In this document: piece by piece, positions 25,697 through 35,358 of the stretch
Position numbering within the stretch: the stretch's first letter is position 1
Layout of the letters: each line of letters opens with the position of its first letter
NCBI GenBank assembly: GCA_965200805.1
Contig: OZ241384.1
Location: 2,170,001 to 2,234,000 of the forward strand
DNA: 64,000 nt
Source: MPNP01 sp026709725
GTDB lineage: Bacteria; Pseudomonadota; Alphaproteobacteria; Rhodobacterales; Rhodobacteraceae
Reading direction: 5' to 3'
The notes under the pieces: model-generated
The model's database searches: none
What the model was told of the DNA's origin: nothing
Seen by the model: only the letters and a program-made list of their open reading frames with translations
Program-made: the position numbers and the translations under genes

Positions 25697-27354
25697 ATTT
25701 GCATCATGATTCCAACAGGCGGGTGATACGGCGAATCCGAACACTTCACGTTGGTGTTATTGCAGCGTTTGCCCTTGTTCTCATTGGGGCCCTGTTTACT
25801 ATTGACCAGAAACAGCGGCATCTGTCGGGCGGTCTGGACAAAATCAGCTCACACCGGTCTGATATCGTTGATCGCAATCATCGGCTTCTTGCCACGAACA
25901 TGCCTGCACACTCCCTCTATGCCCATCCGGACAATATTCAGTCAGAGGAATCAGCCCAGCGTATAACGGAGGCACTGTCCGGGATCGTGCCGGGGTTCAA
26001 CGCTGCTGATGCGCTCCGGAAACTGACAGGCACGACCACTTTTGTGTGGCTTGCCAAACGCCTTTCTCCCGCTCAGTATCATGACATTGTCGAGATCGGT
26101 GAGGCGGGGCTTGAATTTGGTCGCCGTGAGGTTCGTTTGTATCCGAATGGCAGTCTGGCAGCCCATGTTCTGGGCGGCAATCGAATTGGTCGGCAGGATG
26201 TTCATGGCGCGGAAATCATTGGAACGGCCGGTGTTGAACTGCAATACAATGCACGGCTGAATGATCCTGCCATGCATGACCAGCCGCTGGTTCTCTCGAT
26301 TGACATGAAAGCCCAGAAGGCGGTTGAGGATGTGCTGGCTGCCGGAAAAAGAGCACTCAACGCGCATGGCGGTTCGGCTGTTCTGATCGATGTCCATTCC
26401 GGGGAGCTGTATGCCATCGCTTCCTATCCCAGTTTTGATCCGAATATCCGGAACACATACAGTCTGAAGGACAAGACCGCAGCCAATCGACTCTTTCACC
26501 GGGCGGCCCAATCGCTGATGGAGCTGGGCTCGGTCTTCAAGGTGTTTGCCGTTGCAACCGCACTGGAGCTGGGAATGGTCGAGCCCGACACCATTATCAA
26601 CACCAATGAATTTTATGTTGATTCATTCAGGATACGGGATGCATACGGCCCGCGTCCTGAGCGGACGATTACCGAGGTCATTACCAAAAGTTCCAACGTT
26701 GGTGTTGCCAGACTGGCCTTGCAGTTCGGGGCAGAACGTCAACGCGAGTATCTGGAACGTTTTGGGTTTGGTGAGCCTGTCGATGTTCTCGAATCACGTT
26801 CAATCAAACCCTTGTGGCCGTCCTACTGGGCCAAGTCGACAACAGCGACAATCGCCTATGGCTATGGTTTGTCCATCACGCCGATTCATCTTGCAGCTGC
26901 TTACGCATCATTGGTGAATGGTGGGTACAAGGTTGAACCAACCATTCTCCGGCGGGACGTGTCGGATTATGATCGACCCAGCATACTCAACGCAGAGACA
27001 TCCGCAAAGATGCGGGAGATGTTGCGGCTGAATGTGGAAGAGGGCAGTGGCCGGCAGGCCAAGATCGAGGGCTACCCAATTGGCGGCAAGACCGGGACAT
27101 CCCTGAAGATCAAGGGGGGAAAATATATCAAAAACAAAGTCTATGCCGCTTTTGCGGCCTGCTTCCCGGCGGATGACCCACGATTTGTTCTTGTTGTCAT
27201 CATGGACGAACCACAACCTGATAACATTGACGAAATCCTTGCGGGGAACACTGTCGTGCCTGTCGCCGCCGAAATGATCATGCGCCTCAGCCCAATCCTT
27301 GGCATTCGGCCAAGCAAAAACGATGGTATCCTGCATGTTGCCAGCCTGCAGTGA
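25687..27354 (+). CDS. ftsI: Septal peptidoglycan transpeptidase FtsI (PBP3)
   Basis: A 555-residue class B penicillin-binding protein with one N-terminal membrane helix (HVGVIAAFALVLIGALFTI). It has the PBP dimerisation region (RHLSGGLDKI..RSDIVDRNHRLLATN), the active-site SxxK as SVFK (Ser near residue 281), the SxN motif in ITKSSNVGV, and KTGTS near residue 460. It cross-links septal peptidoglycan and works with FtsW. It overlaps ftsL by 10 bp. The stop overlaps murE. Confidence 0.97.
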   Translation: MQLNLHHDSNRRVIRRIRTLHVGVIAAFALVLIGALFTIDQKQRHLSGGLDKISSHRSDIVDRNHRLLATNMPAHSLYAHPDNIQSEESAQRITEALSGIVPGFNAADALRKLTGTTTFVWLAKRLSPAQYHDIVEIGEAGLEFGRREVRLYPNGSLAAHVLGGNRIGRQDVHGAEIIGTAGVELQYNARLNDPAMHDQPLVLSIDMKAQKAVEDVLAAGKRALNAHGGSAVLIDVHSGELYAIASYPSFDPNIRNTYSLKDKTAANRLFHRAAQSLMELGSVFKVFAVATALELGMVEPDTIINTNEFYVDSFRIRDAYGPRPERTITEVITKSSNVGVARLALQFGAERQREYLERFGFGEPVDVLESRSIKPLWPSYWAKSTTATIAYGYGLSITPIHLAAAYASLVNGGYKVEPTILRRDVSDYDRPSILNAETSAKMREMLRLNVEEGSGRQAKIEGYPIGGKTGTSLKIKGGKYIKNKVYAAFAACFPADDPRFVLVVIMDEPQPDNIDEILAGNTVVPVAAEMIMRLSPILGIRPSKNDGILHVASLQ

Positions 27355-28877
27355 TGGTGCGCTCGTCCGGCTCTGCTGATGGCCCGGCTGCCCGCCACAC
27401 GCTTGCCAGTCTTGGACTGATATCTGACACCGCCAGTGCTTCTGTCGGAACCCATGCATCCATCAAGGGGCTGGCACTTGCCAGCCACGCCGTGCAGGAT
27501 GGTTATCTTTTTGCAGCTTTGCCCGGAACGGTAACCCACGGGGCCCGCTATGCCGTTGATGCCAGTGAGCGGGGGGCGGTGGCGGTCCTGACCGATTCCG
27601 ATGGAGAGTCCCTCATCCGGTCGGCATCAACTCCGGTCACCATACCCATAATAACAGTCGCTGATCCACGCTCCACCCTCGCAGCTCTGGCTGCGCGCTG
27701 GTATGGACAGGCACCCGGGACGCTCGTTGCTGTGACGGGCACCAATGGCAAGACCAGCGTTGTCGACATGTGTCGCCAAATCTGGGAACATCAGGGCTGT
27801 GAGGCTGCAACACTGGGCACCACAGGCATAACCGGGCGCTGTTCTGCCGGCACAGGATTGACAACGCCCGATCCGCTGACGCTCCACAGGCATCTTCATG
27901 CCATGAGCCGTGCAGGTGTGACCCATCTCGCCATGGAAGCATCTTCGCATGGATTGGACCAGGCCCGGCTTGATGGTCTGCGTTTCGATGCGGCTGCATT
28001 TACCAATCTCTCACATGATCATCTCGACTATCACGGAACCGTTGAGGCCTATCGGGCCGCCAAGCAGATCCTGTTCACGCGTTTGCTGTCCGATGATGGG
28101 ACCGCTGTTCTCTGGATGGATGATCCGCACAGTCAATCCATGTTGAAGGCAGTACGCTCCCGCAATGACAGGATCATCAAGGTGGGCTGCGAAGTTGGCG
28201 ATCTCCGGATTATCAGCATCCGGCCGACGTACACGGGTCAGGATATCCGATTTGCCTGGCGGGGCGCGCCCTATGAATGTCGGCTTGACCTGCTTGGCGG
28301 TTTTCAGATTCACAACCTCCTGGTGGCGGTCGCCATGACGATTGCGACCGGGCTGGAGCCCGAATCGGCGTTTTCCTCGCTGGAATCGATCCGGGCCGTT
28401 CCCGGTCGCATGGACTGTGTCGCACAGCGTGCAAACCGCTCAACCCTCATCGTTGATTTTGCCCACACGCCGGCTGCACTCAAGTCGGTACTGAAGGAAT
28501 TGCGCCGGCATTTCCGGGGCGATCTCCATCTGGTTTTTGGGGCTGGTGGTGATCGGGACAAAGAGAAGCGGGTCTTGATGGGCCGTGTCGCGACCCGGCA
28601 TGCCGATCATGTCACGGTCACCGATGACAATCCCCGTCATGAAAGATCTTCCGACATCCGTGCGGCCATTCTTGCCGGCTGTCCAGAGGCTGATGAGATT
28701 CCGGATCGGGCGGAGGCCATTCTGTGTTCTGCCGCCCGTCTCGGACCGGGTGATGTCCTGCTGATCGCCGGCAAGGGCCATGAAACCGGGCAGATCATCG
28801 GTGATACGGTCATTCCGTTCGATGACAGGGAACAGGCCAGCATGGCTGCGAGGCTGCTTGATGGCAAGGCTGTCTGA
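27354..28877 (+). CDS. murE: UDP-MurNAc-tripeptide synthetase MurE (meso-DAP type)
   Basis: A 507-residue Mur ligase that adds the third residue to UDP-MurNAc-L-Ala-D-Glu. ATP loop AVTGTNGKTSVV near residue 130, Mg-binding EASSHGLDQ, and the C-terminal DDNPRHE, whose DNPR core indicates meso-diaminopimelate as substrate. The ATG at 27354 shares its A with the ftsI stop (TGATG). The murF start overlaps its stop in the same way. Confidence 0.97.
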   Translation: MVRSSGSADGPAARHTLASLGLISDTASASVGTHASIKGLALASHAVQDGYLFAALPGTVTHGARYAVDASERGAVAVLTDSDGESLIRSASTPVTIPIITVADPRSTLAALAARWYGQAPGTLVAVTGTNGKTSVVDMCRQIWEHQGCEAATLGTTGITGRCSAGTGLTTPDPLTLHRHLHAMSRAGVTHLAMEASSHGLDQARLDGLRFDAAAFTNLSHDHLDYHGTVEAYRAAKQILFTRLLSDDGTAVLWMDDPHSQSMLKAVRSRNDRIIKVGCEVGDLRIISIRPTYTGQDIRFAWRGAPYECRLDLLGGFQIHNLLVAVAMTIATGLEPESAFSSLESIRAVPGRMDCVAQRANRSTLIVDFAHTPAALKSVLKELRRHFRGDLHLVFGAGGDRDKEKRVLMGRVATRHADHVTVTDDNPRHERSSDIRAAILAGCPEADEIPDRAEAILCSAARLGPGDVLLIAGKGHETGQIIGDTVIPFDDREQASMAARLLDGKAV

Positions 28878-30274
28878 TGCTTTGGACCCATGAGGATGCC
28901 GTCCGTGCGACCGGGGGCACGACAACCGCCCCCTGGCAGGCGACAGGCATATCAATTGACACCCGCAATTTGCAACCGGGAGATCTCTTTGTTGCCCTGC
29001 GGGATCAACGGGATGGGCATGACTATGTTGCGGCAGCCTTCGCTGCCGGAGCGGCAGCTGCCCTCATCTCCAATATGGATATCCCGGCCCCGGCCGGCGC
29101 GCCGCTTCTGGTCGTTCCCGATGTGCAGGTCGCCCTTGAGGCACTGGCGCGGGACCGCCGTGCCAGGACGCGCTGCTGCGTCCTGGCCGTGACCGGGTCG
29201 GTTGGCAAAACATCCTGCAAAGACATGCTGCGCCTGGCCCTGGACGGTCAGGGCGCGGTGCATGTTTCCGAAAAGAGCTACAACAACCGCTGGGGCGTAC
29301 CGTTAACCCTGGCCCGCATGCCATCCGATACCGACTACCTTGTCGTTGAAATCGGCATGAACCAGCCCGGAGAGATCGCACCGCTGGCCCGTCTGGTCCG
29401 GCCTCATATCGGCCTCATTACGACTGTCGGTGCGGCCCATCTGGCTGCCTTTGATGATCTGGCCGGGATTGCCCGCGAGAAGGCACAGCTGCTTGCGGGC
29501 CTTGAGCCCGGTGGAACCGCAATCCTGAACAGGGATATTGAGACCTATCCGATCATGGCCTCCCTTGCGGAGGAGCATGCAGATCATATCGTTACATTTG
29601 GTCGTTCAGGGATGGCGGATTACAGATTGCGCGAAGTTCAGATCTCAAACATGCTCACCATCGGCAATCTTTGGACCCCGAATCATGAACAGTTTTTCAA
29701 ACTGGCTGCAGTCGGTGAACATCATGCCTTCAACGCGGTTGCTGTTCTGGCTGCTGTCGAAGCGGCAGGGGCCGATCCGATCCTGGCAGCACTCGATCTC
29801 CAGTCATGGAGCCCCTTGAACGGGCGCGGTCAATACATTGATATCGTTATTGATGCGGAGGCAGACAATGGCAGCATTGTTCTCGTGGATGATGCCTACA
29901 ACGCGAACCCATCCAGCCTGGTTGCCGGACTTGCCGCCCTTGGCGGAATGACTGGCGCCGGATCCCGCATCGCAATTCTTGGCGACATGCTGGAGCTCGG
30001 CAGCACCGAGGTCGATATTCATGTCAAGCTCGCTGCTGATCCCGCCATTGACCATGTGGATACAGTTCACTGCATCGGGCCGCTGATGCGCCATTTCTAT
30101 GACGCATTGCCCTACAGCAAACGCGGGCTCTGGTCTGAGCAGCCTCAGGATATCATCAGCAGAATTCGTCAGATTGTTGCCATTGGCGACATTGTTCTCG
30201 TCAAGGGGTCCAGGGCCTCGGGGACTTCCGAGGTTGCACTTGCGCTCCAAAATCTTGGCACCCGAATGGCTTGA
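28877..30274 (+). CDS. murF: UDP-MurNAc-pentapeptide synthetase MurF
   Basis: A 465-residue Mur ligase adding D-Ala-D-Ala to the tripeptide precursor. ATP loop AVTGSVGKTSCKDM (near residue 112), EIGMNQPGEI, HHAFNAVAVLAAV, and DDAYNANPSS near residue 337, all MurF signatures. ATG 28877 overlaps the murE stop. The C-terminal KGSRASGTSEV closes the family fold. Confidence 0.97.
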   Translation: MLWTHEDAVRATGGTTTAPWQATGISIDTRNLQPGDLFVALRDQRDGHDYVAAAFAAGAAAALISNMDIPAPAGAPLLVVPDVQVALEALARDRRARTRCCVLAVTGSVGKTSCKDMLRLALDGQGAVHVSEKSYNNRWGVPLTLARMPSDTDYLVVEIGMNQPGEIAPLARLVRPHIGLITTVGAAHLAAFDDLAGIAREKAQLLAGLEPGGTAILNRDIETYPIMASLAEEHADHIVTFGRSGMADYRLREVQISNMLTIGNLWTPNHEQFFKLAAVGEHHAFNAVAVLAAVEAAGADPILAALDLQSWSPLNGRGQYIDIVIDAEADNGSIVLVDDAYNANPSSLVAGLAALGGMTGAGSRIAILGDMLELGSTEVDIHVKLAADPAIDHVDTVHCIGPLMRHFYDALPYSKRGLWSEQPQDIISRIRQIVAIGDIVLVKGSRASGTSEVALALQNLGTRMA

Positions 30275-30310
30275 CACCCGAATGGCGACAATCAGGAAAG
30301 GAGTGAACTG

Positions 30311-31390
30311 ATGCTCTACATGCTGGCTGAATTCTCCGAGGGTGGCGGAATCCTCAACCTGCTCCGATATATCACTGTTCGTTCCGGCGGTGCACTGCTC
30401 ACATCGCTGCTTATCGGGTTCCTGCTGGGTCCACCGGTGACCGCCTGCCTGCAGCGGCGTTTTCCGCAGGGCAATCCCATCCGCGATGATGGACCGGATC
30501 ACGACGACAAGGCGGGCACGCCCACGATGGGAGGGATCCTGATCCTTTTTTCCATGACCGTCTCATTGATGATCTGGGCACGACTTGATAATCTCTATGT
30601 GTGGGTTATTGCCTTGACGGGGCTGGCTTTCGCCGGCCTGGGCATGATCGATGATCTCAGCAAACTGAAGCACAAGAGCAGTCGGGGTGTGCCGGGCAGG
30701 CTCCGACTCCTTGTCGGTCTGCTGATTGGAGGTCTGGTTGGCTGGGCTGCGTTGCTGCTCCATCCCGCCGAGCTTTCCGGTGTACTGACCTTCCCGTTCG
30801 TGAAGGATCTGTACCTCCCGCTGGGGTTTCTGTTCATTGCCCTTGCCGCCCTCGTGGTCGCTGGATCAGCAAATTCCGTCAATCTTACCGACGGGCTTGA
30901 TGGACTTGCAATCGTGCCAATCATGATCGCAGGCGGTGCGCTCGGTGTCATCGCCTACGCGGTTGGTCGCATTGATTTTGCCAACTATCTGGGTGTTCTC
31001 TATGTTGCCGGGGCAGGAGAGCTGACCGTCATTACGGCCAGCCTGATCGGTGCTGGCCTGGGGTTTCTCTGGTACAATGCGCCTCCCGCATCAATCTTCA
31101 TGGGCGACACCGGCTCGCTTGGTCTCGGGGGCACAATCGGGGCGATCGCTGTCCTTATCAAACATGAGATCATCTATGCCATCATTGGCGGGCTCTTTGT
31201 TGTTACAGCCATCAGCGTCATGATCCAGGTGTTCTATTTCCGCCTGACAGGGAAGCGTTTCTTCCGTATGGCACCGCTGCACCATCACTTCGAGAAACAG
31301 GGCTGGCAGGAACCCCAGATTGTCATCCGCTTCTGGATCATCGCCCTGATCCTCGCCCTTCTCGGTCTTGTCTCACTCAAGGTTCGCTGA
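30311..31390 (+). CDS. mraY: Phospho-MurNAc-pentapeptide transferase MraY
   Basis: A 359-residue membrane enzyme with about ten helices that moves phospho-MurNAc-pentapeptide to undecaprenyl phosphate, making lipid I. Conserved loops are GTPTMGGILIL, GMIDDLSKLKHKSSRG, NSVNLTDGLDGLA with catalytic Asp, and the HHHFEKQGW element near the end. AAAGGAG lies 7 nt before ATG 30311. Length is the family standard. Confidence 0.97.
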   Translation: MLYMLAEFSEGGGILNLLRYITVRSGGALLTSLLIGFLLGPPVTACLQRRFPQGNPIRDDGPDHDDKAGTPTMGGILILFSMTVSLMIWARLDNLYVWVIALTGLAFAGLGMIDDLSKLKHKSSRGVPGRLRLLVGLLIGGLVGWAALLLHPAELSGVLTFPFVKDLYLPLGFLFIALAALVVAGSANSVNLTDGLDGLAIVPIMIAGGALGVIAYAVGRIDFANYLGVLYVAGAGELTVITASLIGAGLGFLWYNAPPASIFMGDTGSLGLGGTIGAIAVLIKHEIIYAIIGGLFVVTAISVMIQVFYFRLTGKRFFRMAPLHHHFEKQGWQEPQIVIRFWIIALILALLGLVSLKVR

Positions 31391-31514
31391 GCATGTTTCT
31401 CCAGAGACTTGAGAGACCCGCTCCCCAGCATGACAGCAGTCTGTCAGGATCCCCGGGATGGCGTCGGACAGCTCGGGGGGTTTCATTGATACCGCATACA
31501 GGATCCCGGTGAGA

Positions 31515-32960
31515 ATGGCTGTCAGACCCGTTCGTCTTTTTCAATCGTATGCCGGTCATCACATTGCCGTTCTGGGGTTGGGTCGGTCCGGTATGGCCTG
31601 CGCCGGCGCACTTGCCAGCGCGGGGGCTGATGTTGTCGTCTGGGATGACTGTGAGGCACAGCGCGCCAGGGGTGCGGCGGCGGGCCTTCGCGTCCGGCAA
31701 CCGGTTTGGGGCGGATCTTCGCCGGAGCGGCTGATCGTCTCTCCGGGTATTCCGCACTGTCATCCTGAGCCGCATCCGGTGGTTGCTGACGCACTCGGAG
31801 CCGGCGTGGCGGTTGATAATGACATCGGCCTCTTCTTTTGCGCTCTGGCCGAAGCCTGCAAGGGAGAGGATATGCCCGCAGTTGTTGCCATAACGGGGTC
31901 CAATGGCAAGTCCACGACAGCTGCGCTGCTGCATCACCTGCTCCATATGTCCGGGAAAAGAGTGCGTCTTGTTGGCAATATCGGCAATCCGGTCATGACG
32001 GTGACCGAGGTGACCGGTGATCAAATCATCATTCTTGAACTCTCATCATATCAGTGTGATCTCGCTCAATGCCTCGAACCCGACATCGCGGTCTTTCTGA
32101 ACTTCTCGCCCGACCATCTTGATCGGCACGATGGCGTTGCGGGCTATTTTGCTGCCAAGCAGCGCATGTTTGAAGGGGCACGGATCAGGGCGGCGGTCGT
32201 CGGGCTTGACCAGCCGGAAGGGCGCGTGATTGCGGGGGGCGTGTCCAGCAGGCTCGGGAGGGATGCCGTGACCGGCTTTACGGGCACGGGTCAGGTGGCG
32301 GCGATACAGTGCCGGGAATCTCATCTGTCGTGGCGGAGAAACGGGCAGAGGGTGCGGATCGATGTGGCGGGCTGTCCCGGACTCAAGGGTCAGCACAATG
32401 TCCTTAATGCTGCAGCGGTCCTTGCGGTTCTGGATCGTCTGGGTGCACGACCGGAAGATGCAGCAGGCGATCTGATGTCCTTTCCCGGGCTTCCCCATCG
32501 AAGTCAGCATGTCGGCACCTTCAGGGGCATCGCTGTCATCAATGACTCGAAGGCGACCAATGCCGCAAGTGCATTGCAGTCCCTGCGGTCCCATCCATCA
32601 ATTCGCTGGATTGCAGGCGGACGGGCCAAGGAGGGCGGAATCGGTGTGCTCACGGATCATTTGGCGGGCATCCGCAAGGCCTACCTCATTGGCGAGGCTG
32701 CGGAGTTTTTCGCGCAGGAGTTGACGGAAACATCGCATGAAATCTGTGAGACAATGGATCGGGCGGTGGCAGCGGCAGTCCGGGATGCAGCGGCGGGTGA
32801 CACCATACTGCTTGCGCCGGCTGCGGCAAGTTTTGATCAATATGCAAATTTTGAAGCCCGCGGAGATGATTTTGTCGCCCGGATCAGAACCTGTTTCGGT
32901 GCAGGAGGATGTGGCACGGGGCCGGGGCAAGAAATGTGTGGACTGACCACCGGACATTGA
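31515..32960 (+). CDS. murD: UDP-MurNAc-L-alanine:D-glutamate ligase MurD
   Basis: A 481-residue Mur ligase adding D-Glu. It begins with a Rossmann-like loop (IAVLGLGRSGMACAGAL) and has ATP loop AITGSNGKSTTAALL near residue 124, FLNFSPDHLDRH and INDSKATNAAS. The open frame begins at 31458 but the residues before 31515 are not MurD-like; a GTG at 31509 is an alternative start. It is slightly longer than the usual 450 residues. A gap of about 120 bp from mraY is the widest inside this part of the cluster. Confidence 0.95.
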   Translation: MAVRPVRLFQSYAGHHIAVLGLGRSGMACAGALASAGADVVVWDDCEAQRARGAAAGLRVRQPVWGGSSPERLIVSPGIPHCHPEPHPVVADALGAGVAVDNDIGLFFCALAEACKGEDMPAVVAITGSNGKSTTAALLHHLLHMSGKRVRLVGNIGNPVMTVTEVTGDQIIILELSSYQCDLAQCLEPDIAVFLNFSPDHLDRHDGVAGYFAAKQRMFEGARIRAAVVGLDQPEGRVIAGGVSSRLGRDAVTGFTGTGQVAAIQCRESHLSWRRNGQRVRIDVAGCPGLKGQHNVLNAAAVLAVLDRLGARPEDAAGDLMSFPGLPHRSQHVGTFRGIAVINDSKATNAASALQSLRSHPSIRWIAGGRAKEGGIGVLTDHLAGIRKAYLIGEAAEFFAQELTETSHEICETMDRAVAAAVRDAAAGDTILLAPAAASFDQYANFEARGDDFVARIRTCFGAGGCGTGPGQEMCGLTTGH

Positions 32961-33046
32961 AGTAATGGTGCCGGCAGCGTCCGGCAAGAGTCGCTGACAG
33001 ACAAGATGTATCTGGCCTTGGCAGGTCTCAGACAGAGTGCAATACA

Positions 33047-34273
33047 GTGGTGAGAAACAATTTCGCTGAAGAGCGGGCTCCCGGATCCGTATTCCCAATG
33101 TGGCGACGGACAGTCGACAGATGGTCGATTTATATTGTCATCTTTCTCTACACCATAGGGGTTCTCCTGAGTTTTTCGTCATCCCCACCGCTTGCGGAGA
33201 ATCGTGAGCTGGATGTCATGCTGCTGATCGGAAAACATGCCGCCTTTGGTCTGATTGCGCTGGCTCTTATGGTGGTTGTCTCCATGCTGTCAGTCAGGAA
33301 TGCCCGGCGGCTCGGCTGTGTCGTTTTTGGCCTTGCACTCCTCCTCCTCCTCCTGTTGCCCTACTTCGGAACGAATTTTGATAAAGGTGCCATGCGCTGG
33401 TACTCGCTTGGAGCGTTTGGGTCACTTCAGCCATCCGAATTCATCAAGCCGGCCCTGATCATGTTCTCGGCCTGGCTGATCGCCGATGCCCGTGATGGTT
33501 TGGGCAACATAACCGTTTTCCATCTGTTCAACGTCAATATCGGCTACTTCTGGTTCATTCTGTTTACCGGAGCAGTGATTGCCTCCCTGGTGACGCAACC
33601 TGATTTTGGTCAGGCGTTTCTGGTTTTTGTCGGTGGGTGCATCGTCTACTTTGTATCAGGAGCCTCGTTGCTGCCACTCTATTTCTTTGCCTGCCTGGCT
33701 GTTGTGGTGGGGTATCTGGCCTACCAGCATTCTGAACATTTCCAGTCCAGGATTGACGATTACATCACCCATATGATCGGTGATGGCAGTTCACGTTATG
33801 AGCAGCTTGATATCGCCACCAACGCGATCATCAACGGCGGTTTGCTCGGGATGGGCCCGGGTAATGGTACGGTCAAATGGCATCTGGCAGATGCTCATAC
33901 CGATCTCATTATTGCAGTCGCAGTTGAAGAATACGGGTTGGCGGGAATCGGAATCATCGTCATGCTTTTTGTCATCCTTTTCTGGCTGTCAATTTCACGA
34001 CTGAAGCAGACACGGGATTCGTTTGTCAGAATCGCGGGTGTCGGCTTGATTACAACCTTCAGTTGTCAGGCGCTGATCAATCTTCTGGTGACAATGCGCT
34101 TGATCCCGGCCAAGGGGATGACCCTGCCAATGATTTCCCAGGGCGGATCCTCGCTGCTCGCTGTCGGTTTGCTGCTTGGTCTGCTGTTTGCCCTGACCCG
34201 CAAACCAATTGAAGACACAATGCCCGCCATTGAGGCCGGGCAGCCCGGGGTGATGGTCCGTGAGCCGTCCTGA
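33047..34273 (+). CDS. ftsW: Septal peptidoglycan glycosyltransferase FtsW
   Basis: A 408-residue SEDS protein with about ten membrane helices that polymerises glycan strands at the septum with FtsI. It carries WYSLGAFGSLQPSEFIKPALI, HTDLIIAVAVEEYGLAGI, and the closing LPMISQGGSSLLAVGLLLG, all SEDS signatures. GTG 33047 is given as start (a second GTG follows at 33050); ATG 33098 would give a 391-residue protein beginning WRRTVDRW, which is also plausible. It overlaps murG by 14 bp. Confidence 0.95.
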   Translation: MVRNNFAEERAPGSVFPMWRRTVDRWSIYIVIFLYTIGVLLSFSSSPPLAENRELDVMLLIGKHAAFGLIALALMVVVSMLSVRNARRLGCVVFGLALLLLLLLPYFGTNFDKGAMRWYSLGAFGSLQPSEFIKPALIMFSAWLIADARDGLGNITVFHLFNVNIGYFWFILFTGAVIASLVTQPDFGQAFLVFVGGCIVYFVSGASLLPLYFFACLAVVVGYLAYQHSEHFQSRIDDYITHMIGDGSSRYEQLDIATNAIINGGLLGMGPGNGTVKWHLADAHTDLIIAVAVEEYGLAGIGIIVMLFVILFWLSISRLKQTRDSFVRIAGVGLITTFSCQALINLLVTMRLIPAKGMTLPMISQGGSSLLAVGLLLGLLFALTRKPIEDTMPAIEAGQPGVMVREPS

Positions 34274-35357
34274 CCCGCCATTGATTGCCCTGGCGACGGG
34301 TGGCACAGGCGGCCATGTCTTCCCGGCCCGGGCTCTGGCCGAGACGATGCTTGACCGCAACTGGCGTGTTGTGATGTTTGTCGACCGCAGGGGTCTGCGC
34401 TATCTTGACAATATGCCGGACGCGGTCTGTGTCCATACCATCCCCTCGGCCACGCATGCCGGCAAGGGGCTCGGCGGGCTTGTGACAGTGCCCTTCAGGA
34501 TTCTCTCAGGGCTGTTTGCCGCAATGGTGATGCTGTTGCGCGACCGGCCGGCTGTCCAGGTGGGCTTTGGCGGCTACACGACTTTTCCGCCGGTTCTGGC
34601 CGGCTGGCTCCTTCGGATCCCGTCCCTGCTGCATGAGCAGAATGCCCAGCTGGGCCTCGCCAATCGCGTCCTTGTTCGGCTGACCCGCCGTCTTGCAACC
34701 GCAACTGAGAATCCGGATGTTCCACAGGGGGTCACTGCCGTCCGGACCGGCACGCCTGTCCGTGCGGCAATTCGGCGCTGTTCGGATGTTGCCTACACGC
34801 CACCGGCACCGGTCCGCAACCGGATCCTCATCATGGCCGGCAGTCAGGGTGCCGCATTTTTTGATTCGGTCGTGCCAGAGGCGATTGCGCAGATTGAGTC
34901 CGGATTGTGCAGGACGCTTGTCCTGACCCAGCAGTTCCGTGCGGGTGCAGCAGACCGGCTGCTTCGCCGTTACACCTCGCTCGGGGTGACTGCTGACATC
35001 CAGCCGTTTATTCATGATATTCCCGAACAGCTGGCGGCTTGCCAGCTTGTGATCGCACGGGCCGGTGCATCAAGTCTCGCCGAGATCTGTGCGATTGGTC
35101 GACCGGCGATTCTCGTGCCCCTTGCCCAATCGGCGGGACATCATCAGATTGCCAACGCCCGCTCACTTGAGGCGGCGGGTGCTGCAATCTGTCTCGAGGA
35201 GAGTGAGGCGAGCCCGGAGCGCCTGGCAGGCGCAATGACATCCTTTCTGGCTGATGCCGACGGGGCGGCACGGATGGCAGACGCAGCCCGTTCGCTGGCG
35301 GTGACGGATGCCGCCGATGCGCTGGCCCGGACCGTCATTGAGATTGCGGGAAAATAG
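34260..35357 (+). CDS. murG: Lipid II-forming GlcNAc transferase MurG
   Basis: A 365-residue GT-B glycosyltransferase adding GlcNAc to lipid I on the inner face of the membrane. The N-terminal ATGGTGGHVFPA loop, GFGGYTTFPPVLAG, HEQNAQLGLANRVL, and the C-terminal RAGASSLAEICAIGRPAILVP are all present. GTG 34260 overlaps ftsW. The expected position in the cluster supports the call. Confidence 0.97.
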   Translation: MSRPDPPLIALATGGTGGHVFPARALAETMLDRNWRVVMFVDRRGLRYLDNMPDAVCVHTIPSATHAGKGLGGLVTVPFRILSGLFAAMVMLLRDRPAVQVGFGGYTTFPPVLAGWLLRIPSLLHEQNAQLGLANRVLVRLTRRLATATENPDVPQGVTAVRTGTPVRAAIRRCSDVAYTPPAPVRNRILIMAGSQGAAFFDSVVPEAIAQIESGLCRTLVLTQQFRAGAADRLLRRYTSLGVTADIQPFIHDIPEQLAACQLVIARAGASSLAEICAIGRPAILVPLAQSAGHHQIANARSLEAAGAAICLEESEASPERLAGAMTSFLADADGAARMADAARSLAVTDAADALARTVIEIAGK

Positions 35358-35358
35358 C